Source: Rhizobiaceae bacterium
GTDB taxonomy: Bacteria > Pseudomonadota > Alphaproteobacteria > Rhizobiales > Rhizobiaceae
Assembly: GCA_019635695.1 (NCBI GenBank)
Contig: JAHBYZ010000013.1
Coordinates: forward strand, 1-64,000
Length of the DNA: 64,000 nt
Direction of reading: 5' to 3'
Shown here: one piece after another, positions 43,881 through 52,969 of the stretch
Numbering within the stretch: position 1 is the stretch's first letter
How the letters are laid out: each line of letters begins with the position of its first letter
Position numbers and translations under genes: made by a program
Notes under the pieces: model-generated
The model's database searches: none
What the model saw: the letters and a program-made list of their open reading frames with translations, nothing else
What the model was told of the DNA's origin: nothing

Positions 43881-45995
43881 CTACCGCGCGCGATCCAGCG
43901 CAGAGGCTATGCGCACGAGTGACAGGAACTCCGACCGATACCCGAAGGGGTCGGAGCCGCGTGCGGCGGTGGCAATTTCGGTGATGCGGTCGAACCCGAA
44001 GTCGGCGACCGCGTCGGTCTTGCGCAGCTTCTGGCCGAAGGCGGCGACCGCCACGGAGAAGCGCTGGTCGGTGCCGGCGGCGTCGAAGCTCGCCACTTCG
44101 TTGGCTGCCGTCACCGGCGTGGTGATGAGGGTCGAGACGTCTCCGTCCGGCGCCTTGTAGCGGATCTTCACGAAGGCATACTCGTCGGCATGCGCGATGC
44201 CGCCGGGGTTTTCCGCCTTCGCCTCACCGTAGCGCAAATCGTCCATCAGCTGTGACGGGCTGCCTTTCGGCGTGATCTCGTAGATCGCGGTGACCGAGTG
44301 TCCGGAGCCGATCTCACCGGCATCGATGCGGTCGTTGTTGAAATCTTCCCGCTTGAGGGCGCGCGTCTCATAGCCGATCAGGCGGTACTCCGAGACCACG
44401 TCCGGGTTGAATTCGACCTGGATCTTCACGTCCTTGGCGATGGTGAAGAGCGTCGAATTCGCCTCCTCCACCAGCGTCTTCTCGGCTTCCGCCAGCGTGT
44501 CGATATAGGCGGCCGTGCCGTTGCCGTTCTGCGCCAGAGTCTGCATGAGCTGGTCGTTCAGGTTGCCGCGGCCGAAGCCGAAGACCGACAGGAACACGCC
44601 CGACTTGCGCTTCTCCTCGACGAGAGCCTTCAGTTCCTCGTCGCTGGAAGGGCCGACATTGAAGTCGCCGTCGGTGGCCAGCATGATGCGGTTGACGCCA
44701 TCCTTCACGAACGACTTCTCGGCCAACCGATAGGCCTCCTGGATGCCGGCCTCGCCAGCCGTGCGGCCGCCGGATTCGAGCCGGTCGAGCGCGGCGAGGA
44801 TCGCCTTGCGGTCGCTGCCCTTGGTCGGCTCCAGCACCGTTCCGGCCTCACCGGCATAGGTGACGATCGACACCGTATCGTTGTCGCCCATCTGGTTGAC
44901 CAGCATGCGGAAGGCCGACTTGAGCAGCGGCAGCTTGTCGGGCGCCGTCATCGAGCCCGACGTGTCGATCAGGAAGACGAGGTTGGCCTGCGGCTTCTGC
45001 GCCTGCTGCAGTTCGTAGCCCTTGATGGCGACATGCATCAGCTTGGTGCCGGCGTTCCACGGCGTCGGCATGATCGTGACGGTCGAGTTGAACGGCGTCG
45101 CCGCACTCTCCGGCCCGGCCCAATCATAGGGGAAGTAGTTGATCATCTCCTCCACGCGCACCGTGTCGGCGCCCGGCAGCACGCCTTCCTTCAGCGCCCG
45201 GCGCATGAAGGCGTAGGACGCCGTGTCGACGTCGATCGAGAAGGTCGAGACCGGGCTTTCCAGCGCCGAGCGGATCGGGTTCGTATCGAAGGACTGAAAG
45301 CGGTCGCGATCCTCCGGCTGCTCCATGAACGGCTCGGGAGCGGGCGCGGCCAGCGGCACGCCCATCATCTTCGAGGAGCCGCCGGAGACCGAACGGTTGA
45401 GCCTGCCGCCTTCCATGACCGGACGCGCAAGCTGGTCCATCGGCGCCACGGCCGAAGGCGGTGACGGAGCGATGGAAGGCTGCGCGGCGGCTGTCTCGGC
45501 AAAGGAGCGGCTCTCCTCGGTATCCTGGTCGGCAAGCTGGCCCTGCACGGTGCCAGGCGCCACAACCGCTTCGCGCTGCGCCAGCGGTGCCTGCTCGACG
45601 GTCTTCGGCTGTTCCGCCGTTGCCTGGGTCTCGCCGCGGGTCCGCGGCGCCTGCGTCTCCACGACCGGCTTCGGCTCGGGCGTCGGCTGCTCGAAGCCGA
45701 AGCGCACCTCGTCCATCAGCTGCCAGGTGGCGAAGCCGGCGACCGGCAGCGCAAGCAGGCCGGCGGCCAGCGCGGGGTTCGAGGTCAGTTTCTTGTTCAT
45801 GATTCCGCTCCAGAAGGCTTTCAGATGCCCATTGGGACGGCGCCCCGCCGCGGAAGCTTGGGGTGCGGCGGAAGTTTTTTCGTCATAGGCCGACATCGCT
45901 GCCGAAAGCGCTGCGCGGCGGGCGTCCGCGTGGGGACGCGGCACCGGCCTGTTGCGCAACACGTCGAAGGGATCTTTCTCGCTCATCTCACTCAC
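43881..45995 (-). CDS. Membrane von Willebrand factor A protein, YfbK-like
   Basis: A 704-residue protein. Residues 1-70 are cytoplasmic and contain a short conserved start (DPFDVLRNRPVPRPHADARRAALSAAMSAYDEKT, read in parts), one membrane helix lies at about 74-93, a Pro/Ala/Gln-rich linker runs to about 220, and a vWF-A domain follows with intact MIDAS (DTSGSM, Asp344/Ser346/Ser348, and later acidic and Thr residues), then a DUF3520-type C terminus. Its start overlaps the stop of the ECF sigma gene by eight bases. The N-terminal part could act as an anti-sigma segment. Confidence 0.85.
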   Translation of the reverse strand: MSEMSEKDPFDVLRNRPVPRPHADARRAALSAAMSAYDEKTSAAPQASAAGRRPNGHLKAFWSGIMNKKLTSNPALAAGLLALPVAGFATWQLMDEVRFGFEQPTPEPKPVVETQAPRTRGETQATAEQPKTVEQAPLAQREAVVAPGTVQGQLADQDTEESRSFAETAAAQPSIAPSPPSAVAPMDQLARPVMEGGRLNRSVSGGSSKMMGVPLAAPAPEPFMEQPEDRDRFQSFDTNPIRSALESPVSTFSIDVDTASYAFMRRALKEGVLPGADTVRVEEMINYFPYDWAGPESAATPFNSTVTIMPTPWNAGTKLMHVAIKGYELQQAQKPQANLVFLIDTSGSMTAPDKLPLLKSAFRMLVNQMGDNDTVSIVTYAGEAGTVLEPTKGSDRKAILAALDRLESGGRTAGEAGIQEAYRLAEKSFVKDGVNRIMLATDGDFNVGPSSDEELKALVEEKRKSGVFLSVFGFGRGNLNDQLMQTLAQNGNGTAAYIDTLAEAEKTLVEEANSTLFTIAKDVKIQVEFNPDVVSEYRLIGYETRALKREDFNNDRIDAGEIGSGHSVTAIYEITPKGSPSQLMDDLRYGEAKAENPGGIAHADEYAFVKIRYKAPDGDVSTLITTPVTAANEVASFDAAGTDQRFSVAVAAFGQKLRKTDAVADFGFDRITEIATAARGSDPFGYRSEFLSLVRIASALDRAR

Positions 45996-46551
45996 CTCTG
46001 GTCCGGCCCAGCAAGGCCGACTTCAGACGCTTCTTCGCCTCGTGGACGTGCCACGAGATGGTGGGTTCCGCGACGGCCATGATTTCGGCCGCCTGCGCAT
46101 GCGACATCCCCTCCCCGTAGACGAGCGTGACGGCTTCGCGCTGCTTGTCCGGCAATTCGCGCACGGCCGCCCACAACAGGTCGGCACTGTCGTCGCGATC
46201 CGGCTCGCCCTCGCCCATGACGAGCGAATGCACGCCGAAAGCCTCGGTGCGCGCGCTTTCGCGCTTGTTTTTGCGCAGCCCGTCGCGCGCCGCGTTCATC
46301 ACCAGCGCGTAGAGCCAGGTCGTGAACGCAGCCCCGCCGCGATAGCTCTTCACGGCGCGGCCAAGCCTGGCGCAGACGTCCTGCGCCACGTCCTCCGCGT
46401 CCTCGCGCCGGCCGGTGAGCCGATACGCGACGCGGTAGATGAAATCGTAGTGTCGTTCGACCAGGCGCGCGAACGCATCCCGGTCGCCGTCTCGCGCCCG
46501 TTCGGCCAGCAGGCCGTCGGGCACTTCCCGCGCTTCAGCCATCAGCATCAT
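45988..46551 (-). CDS. ECF-type RNA polymerase sigma factor
   Basis: A 187-residue sigma-70 factor with region 2 (AFARLVERHYDFIYRVAYRLTGRREDAEDVAQDV, read in parts around 25-60) and region 4 (YGEGMSHAQAAEIM, about 142-155). No extra domain. It is translated with the downstream von Willebrand-A gene (eight-base overlap), which may hold its regulator. The promoter and regulon are unknown. It is divergent from the MFS gene. Confidence 0.9.
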   Translation of the reverse strand: MMLMAEAREVPDGLLAERARDGDRDAFARLVERHYDFIYRVAYRLTGRREDAEDVAQDVCARLGRAVKSYRGGAAFTTWLYALVMNAARDGLRKNKRESARTEAFGVHSLVMGEGEPDRDDSADLLWAAVRELPDKQREAVTLVYGEGMSHAQAAEIMAVAEPTISWHVHEAKKRLKSALLGRTRGE

Positions 46552-46719
46552 CGTGCCTGTGACGCTGGCATTGGGGCAATCCTTGGGTCCGTTTCGAAGA
46601 TTTCTTGGCCAGGTGGACGCCTGTCCAACTTTAGCGTCGCCTTAACCGACAACGTCTAGGCTGCGAACAGGCGGACTATGGCCGGCGCTGAACAGAGGCG
46701 GCGCCCGCAGGAGAGACAG

Positions 46720-48015
46720 ATGGCTTACACGGCTCCGATGCCGATGACGACCGGGCGCGCGGCGACCGGTATAGGCAATGTCTACTTCGCTCTTGTGGTG
46801 CTCAGCGTCATCAACCTCTTCAACTTCATGGACCGCGTCCTCTTCTCCGTGCTGCTGGAGCCGATCAAGCAGGACCTCGGCCTCTCCGATGGCCAGATGG
46901 GTCTGCTCGGCGGCGTCGCCTTCGGCATCTTCTACGGCATCGTCGGCCTGCTGATGGGCCGGCTTGCCGATACGAGGAGCCGCGTCGGCGTGCTTTCCGT
47001 GGCGCTCGGCATCTGGAGTACGGCATCCGCGCTGTCCGGCCAGGCCACGAGCTTCCTGCAGATGTTCGGCGCGCGCGCCGGTGTCGGCGTCGGCGTGTCG
47101 GCCTGCAGTCCGTGCGCACATTCGCTCATCGGCGACTATTTTCCGCCGCAGCGCCGGGCGCTGGCAGTGTCGGTCTTCACCGGCATCGGCACCATGGGCA
47201 CCATGATCGGCCTGGTCGTCGGCGGCCTGCTGATGCAGCACTATGGCTGGCGTACCGCCTTTCTTGTCTTCGGCCTGACCGGACTGGCCTTCGCCCCGAT
47301 CGCCTGGATGCTGCTGCGCGAGCCCGTGCGCGGTTCGTTCGAGAGCGGCCTTGCCACGGCGCTTGGCTGGCGCGCGTCGATCCGCATGCTCCTCAAGCGG
47401 CCCACCGTGCGCATGCTGCTGCTGGGCATGCCGATGGTGATGACTGCGGGCGGCATCTCGACATGGATACCGGCCTATCTTCAACGAGCCCACGCGGCAT
47501 CGTCCGGCGACGTCGGTACCTATGGCGGCCTGTCGCTCGGCCTGGGCATCGTCATCGGCACGCTTGCAGGCGGGCTGATCGTCAACGTCCTGCGCAAGCG
47601 CAACGCGCTGTGGGAATTCTGGTGGCCGTCGCTGGCCTGCGCGCTGTCCATCCCCCTGTTCGCAGCGTTCTACCTGACCAGCGACACAGGGACCGCCTAT
47701 GTCCTGCTTTTCATCGCGGCCTTTATCGCCGGGTCCAGCTTCGGGCCGGCGATGGCCTGCATGCTGGCGGTCTCGGAACCGACCATTCGCGGCACGATGG
47801 TGGCGCTGAACGTGCTGTCGGTCGCGCTGGTCGCCTACGGCGTGGCACCGGCCTTCATCGGCTTCACCAGTGACCTGCTGATCGGCTACGGCTTCGGCGA
47901 GGCCAACGGTGAATCCCTGCGTGCTGCATTGCTTGCAGTCCTGACGCTGCCGGCGCTCGGCGCGGTCTTTTTCGGGCTGGCTTCACGCACGGCTGCCACT
48001 GATATCGTGAAGTAG
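46720..48015 (+). CDS. MFS transporter (Spns/OxlT-like)
   Basis: Inner-membrane carrier of 431 residues with 12 predicted segments. FNFMDRVLFSVLLEPIKQDLGLSDGQMGLL (read in parts, about 33-62) is typical of the Spinster/Spns-like MFS branch. Substrate unknown. GGAGAG four bases before the ATG at 46720 supports this start; the open frame extends 14 codons upstream. Confidence 0.85.
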   Translation: MAYTAPMPMTTGRAATGIGNVYFALVVLSVINLFNFMDRVLFSVLLEPIKQDLGLSDGQMGLLGGVAFGIFYGIVGLLMGRLADTRSRVGVLSVALGIWSTASALSGQATSFLQMFGARAGVGVGVSACSPCAHSLIGDYFPPQRRALAVSVFTGIGTMGTMIGLVVGGLLMQHYGWRTAFLVFGLTGLAFAPIAWMLLREPVRGSFESGLATALGWRASIRMLLKRPTVRMLLLGMPMVMTAGGISTWIPAYLQRAHAASSGDVGTYGGLSLGLGIVIGTLAGGLIVNVLRKRNALWEFWWPSLACALSIPLFAAFYLTSDTGTAYVLLFIAAFIAGSSFGPAMACMLAVSEPTIRGTMVALNVLSVALVAYGVAPAFIGFTSDLLIGYGFGEANGESLRAALLAVLTLPALGAVFFGLASRTAATDIVK

Positions 48016-48018
48016 CGC

Positions 48019-48723
48019 TCAACGCCTTCCATCCCTGAAATACGCCTGGTGGTGCGCCTGCACCTCAGGCGGATACCGCCATGCGACGGCTTCGGGACAG
48101 GCATTCCGCGCCATGCAGCCGCCGCTCATGCAGCGATACCCTCGCACGTCCTGCAGATGCCCCATGCAGGCCTCGCGATTGAAGCCGCCCGGCGACCACG
48201 CCTCGACCGGACAAGCCGAAAGGCACGGCTTGCCGACACATGAATCGCACAGGTGCACCGGCTCGGCCGGCGGCTCGACGGCGGTCTCGGCTTCGAACAG
48301 CAGCGCACCGCGATAGGCATGCCATAGCCCGTAGACCGGGTGCATGAGGATGCCGAGCGGCGACGGCCTCAGCCCTTCCGCCCGCACCGCCCACCGCTGG
48401 AACGGCAGGTAAGGTCGCTCGAACGGAAACGCCGCGCGGGCCCCGAATGCCGCTGCGACCGCGTTCAGCGTCGCCGAGGCCCACTGGTCGATCGGATGAG
48501 CAACATCGGCTGGCTGGCTGTCCAACCATCGGCGCACATGCGGCCAGATCGAGGCGCCCGCCTGCCCGACCAGCAGCGCGGAGCGGAAACCCGCGACCTC
48601 GCCATCATCCAGCGCAAACCAGCCGCGCGCGGCGAGCCCCTGTGCCGCAAGCGCGGCTACGATCTCCGCCTCGCGCCCGCGCGGATCGTACGGTTCAGGC
48701 CTTGCCACCGAGCGTTTCGGCAA
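48019..48723 (-). CDS. 4Fe-4S ferredoxin-type protein, QueG-related
   Basis: A 234-residue protein with an N-terminal domain of about 150 residues and a C-terminal Cys-rich part. CDSCVGKPCLSACP (about 158-171), a CMGHL and YRCMSGGCMARNACPEA provide at least eight cysteines for two [4Fe-4S] clusters. The fold order resembles epoxyqueuosine reductase QueG/ferredoxin-type oxidoreductases but is much shorter than QueG and lacks its C-terminal HEAT part. Its start overlaps the end of the dienelactone hydrolase gene by 29 bases. Function unassigned. Confidence 0.75.
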   Translation of the reverse strand: MPKRSVARPEPYDPRGREAEIVAALAAQGLAARGWFALDDGEVAGFRSALLVGQAGASIWPHVRRWLDSQPADVAHPIDQWASATLNAVAAAFGARAAFPFERPYLPFQRWAVRAEGLRPSPLGILMHPVYGLWHAYRGALLFEAETAVEPPAEPVHLCDSCVGKPCLSACPVEAWSPGGFNREACMGHLQDVRGYRCMSGGCMARNACPEAVAWRYPPEVQAHHQAYFRDGRR

Positions 48724-49426
48724 ACAGCGTCGTCAGGCGCTTCCAATGCCGCTCCGCGCCGTCATGGTCGTAGACGGAATGATCCGGCACGCACCAGCCA
48801 TGCGCCTTGCCGACATAATTCTCGATCGCATGGTCGACCTCGGCCTCGCGCAAGGCCTGCGCCAGCCGCGCCGACTGTTCCGGCGGAAACGAGCGGTCGA
48901 CGCCTGCGACGCCGACATAGACCCGCCCCTTGATCTTGCCGGCGCTGCGATGCGGGCTGTCCGCCGCATCCGACGCGAGATTGCCGCCGTGAAAGCTGGC
49001 CACGGCGGCGATGCGCTCCGGATAGGCCGCCGCGACATTCATCGCGCGACCGCCACCCATGCAGTATCCAACGGCACCGACCGGACCGACGGTGCCTGCC
49101 GCGGACAACGCGTCGAGGAACCCGGCGGTGTCGGCAATCGTCATCTCCTGCGAGACCACACCCATCAGGCCCATCAGCCGCGCCCGCTCCGGCTCGTTGG
49201 AGAACGCCGTCTTGGCGTCGAAAGGCTCATACGCGCCCGAACGGTAGAACAGGTCCGGCACGAGCACCGTGTAGCCGTGGCCAGCCAGCCGCTCGGCCAT
49301 CTCGTCCATCGCCGGACGCACGCCGAAGGCATCCATGTAGAGGACCACGCCAGTCTTACCGCCGCGCACCAGATGTGCCGGCGCCTTGCCATCCTTCGTC
49401 GCGACCTCGATCTTCTCCACCGCCAT
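48695..49426 (-). CDS. Dienelactone hydrolase family protein
   Basis: Alpha/beta hydrolase of 243 residues with the DLH-type Cys nucleophile: GYCMGGGRAM with Cys122. Asp and His complete the triad later in the chain (GVDRSF, GKAHGWC). Such enzymes hydrolyse lactones or related esters; the substrate is unknown. GGGAGG precedes the ATG at 49424-49426. Co-transcribed with the Fe-S protein downstream. The 297-base gap 49427-49723 upstream shows no gene. Confidence 0.88.
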   Translation of the reverse strand: MAVEKIEVATKDGKAPAHLVRGGKTGVVLYMDAFGVRPAMDEMAERLAGHGYTVLVPDLFYRSGAYEPFDAKTAFSNEPERARLMGLMGVVSQEMTIADTAGFLDALSAAGTVGPVGAVGYCMGGGRAMNVAAAYPERIAAVASFHGGNLASDAADSPHRSAGKIKGRVYVGVAGVDRSFPPEQSARLAQALREAEVDHAIENYVGKAHGWCVPDHSVYDHDGAERHWKRLTTLFAETLGGKA

Positions 49427-49723
49427 CGGCACCTCCCGGACTGTCGGCCGGCACAATCGTGCCTGCCAACCTGCCGCGCAACACAAAATGCGATGTGCGC
49501 AGAACCTTTTGTGGTCCCGCCGTTGTCCGCCAATCGCCGACGGGAACCTTGCAAGCCTGCCGGGGCGAAACCTATCCCGGAGAAGGAGCGCTGCCGCATC
49601 CGGATAGATGTCGGCTGGCGCAATCGCACCGCCTGCGTCTCCTCCGCCACGCGACGAACTCCAGCTGGATTATCCGCTGGAGCGCCGGTCATGGGCGGTC
49701 GCGCGCCCAGCGTAGCGGGCGGC

Positions 49724-50224
49724 TCAGACCGGCCGCAACATGCGCTTGAGCACGTCGGTCCGGGCCACGAAGTGCTGCCACAACGCCGCGCCTGCGTGCA
49801 GCGTGATGACGACGATCAGGACCGGCTTGCCAAGCTGGTGGATTTCGCCGACGTCGCCGAGTTCGAAATACCAGGCGACGGCGCCGCTGATCGGCAACAG
49901 CACGATGCACGCATAGAGCACAAGATGCGCGCCGGCGGCGAGATAGCGCTGCCACGCAGGCTCGCCTTCGGGTGCGGGCGGCGCACCGTAGCGGGCGCGC
50001 AAAGCCAGGCGCGCCAGCGCGAGGACGAATATCGCGATGCCGACATAGGCGTGAATGTTGGCGCTGAGCAGAGCATCGGGTTGCGGCGCACGGCTCTCCA
50101 GATACGCGTCGAAGGCTGGTCCGATATCCTCTCCGAAGATCAGCTGAAAGAATACGAGAGCGGCGATGACCCAGTGAAGGACCACCTGTGACAGGCGGTA
50201 TCCGGTGGGCTTTACGGTAGGCAT
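49724..50224 (-). CDS. Cytochrome b561 family protein
   Basis: A 166-residue inner-membrane b-type cytochrome with four hydrophobic helices. Histidines in LHWVIAALVFF (about 17), ANIHAYVGI (about 58), AGAHLVLY (about 98) and ITLHAGAALWQHF (about 141) fit heme axial ligands of the bacterial cytochrome b561 group. It probably moves electrons between the quinone pool and a periplasmic acceptor. A hairpin with 7-bp arms at 49660-49683 may terminate it. Confidence 0.88.
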   Translation of the reverse strand: MPTVKPTGYRLSQVVLHWVIAALVFFQLIFGEDIGPAFDAYLESRAPQPDALLSANIHAYVGIAIFVLALARLALRARYGAPPAPEGEPAWQRYLAAGAHLVLYACIVLLPISGAVAWYFELGDVGEIHQLGKPVLIVVITLHAGAALWQHFVARTDVLKRMLRPV

Positions 50225-50380
50225 GTCAGGAGACTCCGATTGCTGCGCTAGGCTGCGCCCGCTTGGAGCGCAGGACTTTGCTCCAGATCAAGCGGCTCAG
50301 CCTGGCGCGCGAAATGCGCTGCGCCAGACTTCCTTGTGGATCAGATCGGCCACTTTAGCCCGGCCTGTTTCGGGCTCCCT

Positions 50381-51970
50381 TCAGGTGAAGGCGTCGGGCA
50401 TCGACTCCTTCTTCTTCGCCACGAAGTCCCTGAGCCCGTCCTCGATGCCCGGGTCCAGATACGGCGCCTCGAAGCTGTCGAGCCAGCGCCGTGCCAGTTC
50501 GTTGGCGCGCTGCGGGGCCGTCTTCTCGCCCTCCGCCTGCCACTGCTCGAAGGAATTGTTGTCGGCGATGCTGGAGCGGTAGAACGCCGTCTGGAAATTC
50601 GCCTGCGTGTGGCTGCAGCCCAGGAAATGGCTGCCCGGCCCGACCTCCCTGATGGCATCCATCGCCTGGCCGTTTTCCGACAGGTCGACGCCCTCGGCGA
50701 ATTTCTGCTGCATGCCGAGCTGGTCGATATCCATCACGAACTTCTCGTAGCACGAGGACAGCCCGCCCTCGAGCCATCCGGCGGCGTGCAGCACGAAGTT
50801 GGTGCCGGCGAGCAGCGTCGAGTTGAGCGTGTTGGCGCTTTCATAGGCCGCCTGCGCGTCGGGGATCTTGGAGGCGCAGAGCGACCCACCGGTGCGGAAC
50901 GGCAGTCCCAGCCGGCGAGCGAGCTGCGCCGCACCGTAGGACACCAGCGACGGTTCCGGGGTACCGAAGGTCGGCGCACCCGACTGCATCGAGATGGACG
51001 AGGCGAAAGTGCCGAACAGCACAGGCGCGCCGGGCCGTATCAACTGGGTGAATGCGGCCCCCGCCAGCACCTCGGCCAGCACCTGCGTCAGCGTGCCGGC
51101 CACCGTTACCGGGCTCATCGCGCCCGCCAGGATGAACGGCGTGATGATGGTGGCCTGCATGTTGCGTGCATAGACTTTCGCCGCGCCCAGCATGGTCTCG
51201 TCGAAGACCATCGGCGAATTGGCGTTGATCAGACTGGTGATGACCGTGTTGTTGGCAACGAACTCCTCGCCGAACAGGATCTTGGCCATGTCGACCGTGT
51301 CCTGCGCGCGCTCAGGCGCCGTCACGGACCCCATGAACGGCTTGTCGGAAAACTTCATGTGGGCCAGCACCATGTCGAGGTGCCGCTTGTTGACCGGCAC
51401 GTCGACCGGCTCGCACACCGTGCCGCCCGAATGGTGGATCGAAGGCGCCATGTAGGCGAGCTTCACGAAATTGCGGAAGTCCTCGATCGTTGCGTAGCGG
51501 CGGTTGCCGTCGAGGTCGCGCACGAAGGGCGGGCCGTAGACAGGCGCGAAAACCGTGGCGTCACCGCCGATCTGCACCGAGCGGGCCGGGTTGCGCGCGT
51601 GCTGCGTGAATATGGACGGCGCGGTCTTCAGCAGCGACCGGGGCAGGCCGCGCGGGAAATGCACGCGCTCGCCCTTCACGTCGGCGCCGACGTCCTTCCA
51701 CAATTTCAGCGCTTCCGCGTCGTCGCGGAAGATGATGCCGACCTCCTCCAGAACCGTGTCGGCGTTCTTCTCGATGAGGGCCAACCCCTCCTCGTCCAGC
51801 ACTTCGAAAACCTTCACCTTGCGGCGGATGTAGGTGAGCTGCGTGCCGGGCCCGCCGCCGGAGCGAGCCGCGCGCCGCGCCGCAGCACCCGAGCCGGCGC
51901 CCCTGCCCCGCCGGCCGCCCGCCTCGCCCGGTGTGCTCGCTTCACCCTGCACGTTCGCCGTCTCATCCAT
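50381..51970 (-). CDS. MttB-family (non-pyrrolysine) amine methyltransferase 2
   Basis: Second MttB-superfamily enzyme, also 529 residues. It has no amber codon. Shared family motifs with the gene at 34267: PFILAGAMSPVTVAG, FGTFASSISMQSGAPTFGTPE, AGWLEGGLSSCYEK. Residues 18-40 form an Arg/Gly/Ala tract (GGRRGRGAGSG, then ARRAARSGGG). Substrate differs or overlaps with paralogue 1, which cannot be told from sequence. Divergent from the corrinoid protein gene at 52221, its likely methyl acceptor. The Met encoded at 51968-51970 follows AAGG. Confidence 0.87.
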   Translation of the reverse strand: MDETANVQGEASTPGEAGGRRGRGAGSGAAARRAARSGGGPGTQLTYIRRKVKVFEVLDEEGLALIEKNADTVLEEVGIIFRDDAEALKLWKDVGADVKGERVHFPRGLPRSLLKTAPSIFTQHARNPARSVQIGGDATVFAPVYGPPFVRDLDGNRRYATIEDFRNFVKLAYMAPSIHHSGGTVCEPVDVPVNKRHLDMVLAHMKFSDKPFMGSVTAPERAQDTVDMAKILFGEEFVANNTVITSLINANSPMVFDETMLGAAKVYARNMQATIITPFILAGAMSPVTVAGTLTQVLAEVLAGAAFTQLIRPGAPVLFGTFASSISMQSGAPTFGTPEPSLVSYGAAQLARRLGLPFRTGGSLCASKIPDAQAAYESANTLNSTLLAGTNFVLHAAGWLEGGLSSCYEKFVMDIDQLGMQQKFAEGVDLSENGQAMDAIREVGPGSHFLGCSHTQANFQTAFYRSSIADNNSFEQWQAEGEKTAPQRANELARRWLDSFEAPYLDPGIEDGLRDFVAKKKESMPDAFT

Positions 51971-52220
51971 GGTGCCGGACCTTGCTCGAAAACTGCCCCG
52001 ACGGGCATCTGAAACCGAGTTTCTAGCCCTGCATGGTTGCCGAAACGGCCAGACCGCGCCAGAGCCTGTCGCGATTCCGACAGCCGCGCCCGGCGACGCC
52101 TGCCGCTTTCCTTTTGCAGTGCGTCGCAAATCGGCTATGGCTTCGATGCGTGCGAAGTCTATGACTTTGCCGAGCCTTTCCGGCCGATATTCGTGCCCGG
52201 AGCGCCGATGGAGCCGCAGC
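51971..52220. promoter_or_regulatory. Divergent regulatory region between MttB 2 and corrinoid protein
   Basis: 250 bases without a gene. It contains the inverted repeat GCCG-AAA-CGGC within the 18-base segment 52039-52056 (GCCGAAACGGCCAGACCG). The exact inverse of this segment occurs at 63233-63250, downstream of the RACo gene. A joint control site for the corrinoid system is plausible. Confidence 0.4.
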
Positions 52221-52913
52221 ATGGCCGACGACGAGATCATCCTCTCCGAACTTCCCGACGACGAGCTCGTGCAGCAGATGCACGACGACCTCTATGACGG
52301 CCTCAAGGAAGAGATCGAGGAAGGCACCAATATCCTGCTCTCGCGCGGCTGGGCGCCCTACACGGTGCTGACCGAGGCGCTGGTCGAGGGCATGCGCATC
52401 GTCGGCGAGGATTTTCGCGACGGCATCCTGTTCGTTCCCGAGGTGCTCTTGTCGGCCAACGCCATGAAGGCCGGCATGGCGATCCTGCGCCCGCTGCTCG
52501 CCGCCACCGGCGCGCCCAAGCAGGGCACGCTGGTCATCGGCACGGTCAAAGGCGACATCCACGACATCGGCAAGAACCTCGTCGGCATGATGATGGAGGG
52601 CGCAGGCTTCGACGTCGTCGACCTCGGCATCAACAACGCCGTCGAGAAATATCTGGACGCCATCGAGAAGCACAAGCCGGACATCATCGGCATGTCGGCG
52701 CTGCTCACCACCACCATGCCCTACATGAAGGTCGTGATCGACACGCTCAAGGAGAAAGGCATCCGCGACGACCTCGTCGTGCTGGTCGGCGGCGCGCCGC
52801 TCAACGAGGAGTTCGGCAAGGCCGTCGGCGCCGACGCCTACTGCCGCGATGCGGCTGTGGCGGTCGAGACCGCCAAGTCGTTTATGAAGCGCAAGCACAA
52901 CCAGCTGGCATAG
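52221..52913 (+). CDS. Corrinoid (B12-binding) methyl carrier protein
   Basis: A 230-residue protein of the MtbC/MttC type. N-terminal B12-binding cap helices (about 1-95), then the Rossmann-like cobalamin domain with DIHDIGKN; His114 is the lower cobalt ligand. It receives methyl groups from MttB-type enzymes and passes them to tetrahydrofolate or homocysteine enzymes; with separate methyltransferases it could also be the cobalamin part of a split methionine synthase. GGAG precedes the ATG at 52221. Divergent from the second MttB gene. Confidence 0.92.
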   Translation: MADDEIILSELPDDELVQQMHDDLYDGLKEEIEEGTNILLSRGWAPYTVLTEALVEGMRIVGEDFRDGILFVPEVLLSANAMKAGMAILRPLLAATGAPKQGTLVIGTVKGDIHDIGKNLVGMMMEGAGFDVVDLGINNAVEKYLDAIEKHKPDIIGMSALLTTTMPYMKVVIDTLKEKGIRDDLVVLVGGAPLNEEFGKAVGADAYCRDAAVAVETAKSFMKRKHNQLA

Positions 52914-52969
52914 GCTGGCGGCCGCCAGGCCGCATTGACTCTGCCGCGCCCGTCGGTCACGCCCGGCGC

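Noticed and set aside
49427..49723. Possible gene in the 297-base gap
   Set aside because: No frame with a start site, ribosome-binding site or recognisable product; only a weak hairpin at 49660-49683.
34267..51970. Pyrrolysine (amber) codon in the MttB genes
   Set aside because: Both frames read through without a TAG; they belong to the non-pyrrolysine branch.
34181..52220. Cobalamin riboswitch ahead of corrinoid genes
   Set aside because: I looked in the intergenic regions of the MttB genes, the corrinoid protein and the homocysteine methyltransferase for the conserved B12 box and flanking helices and saw none.
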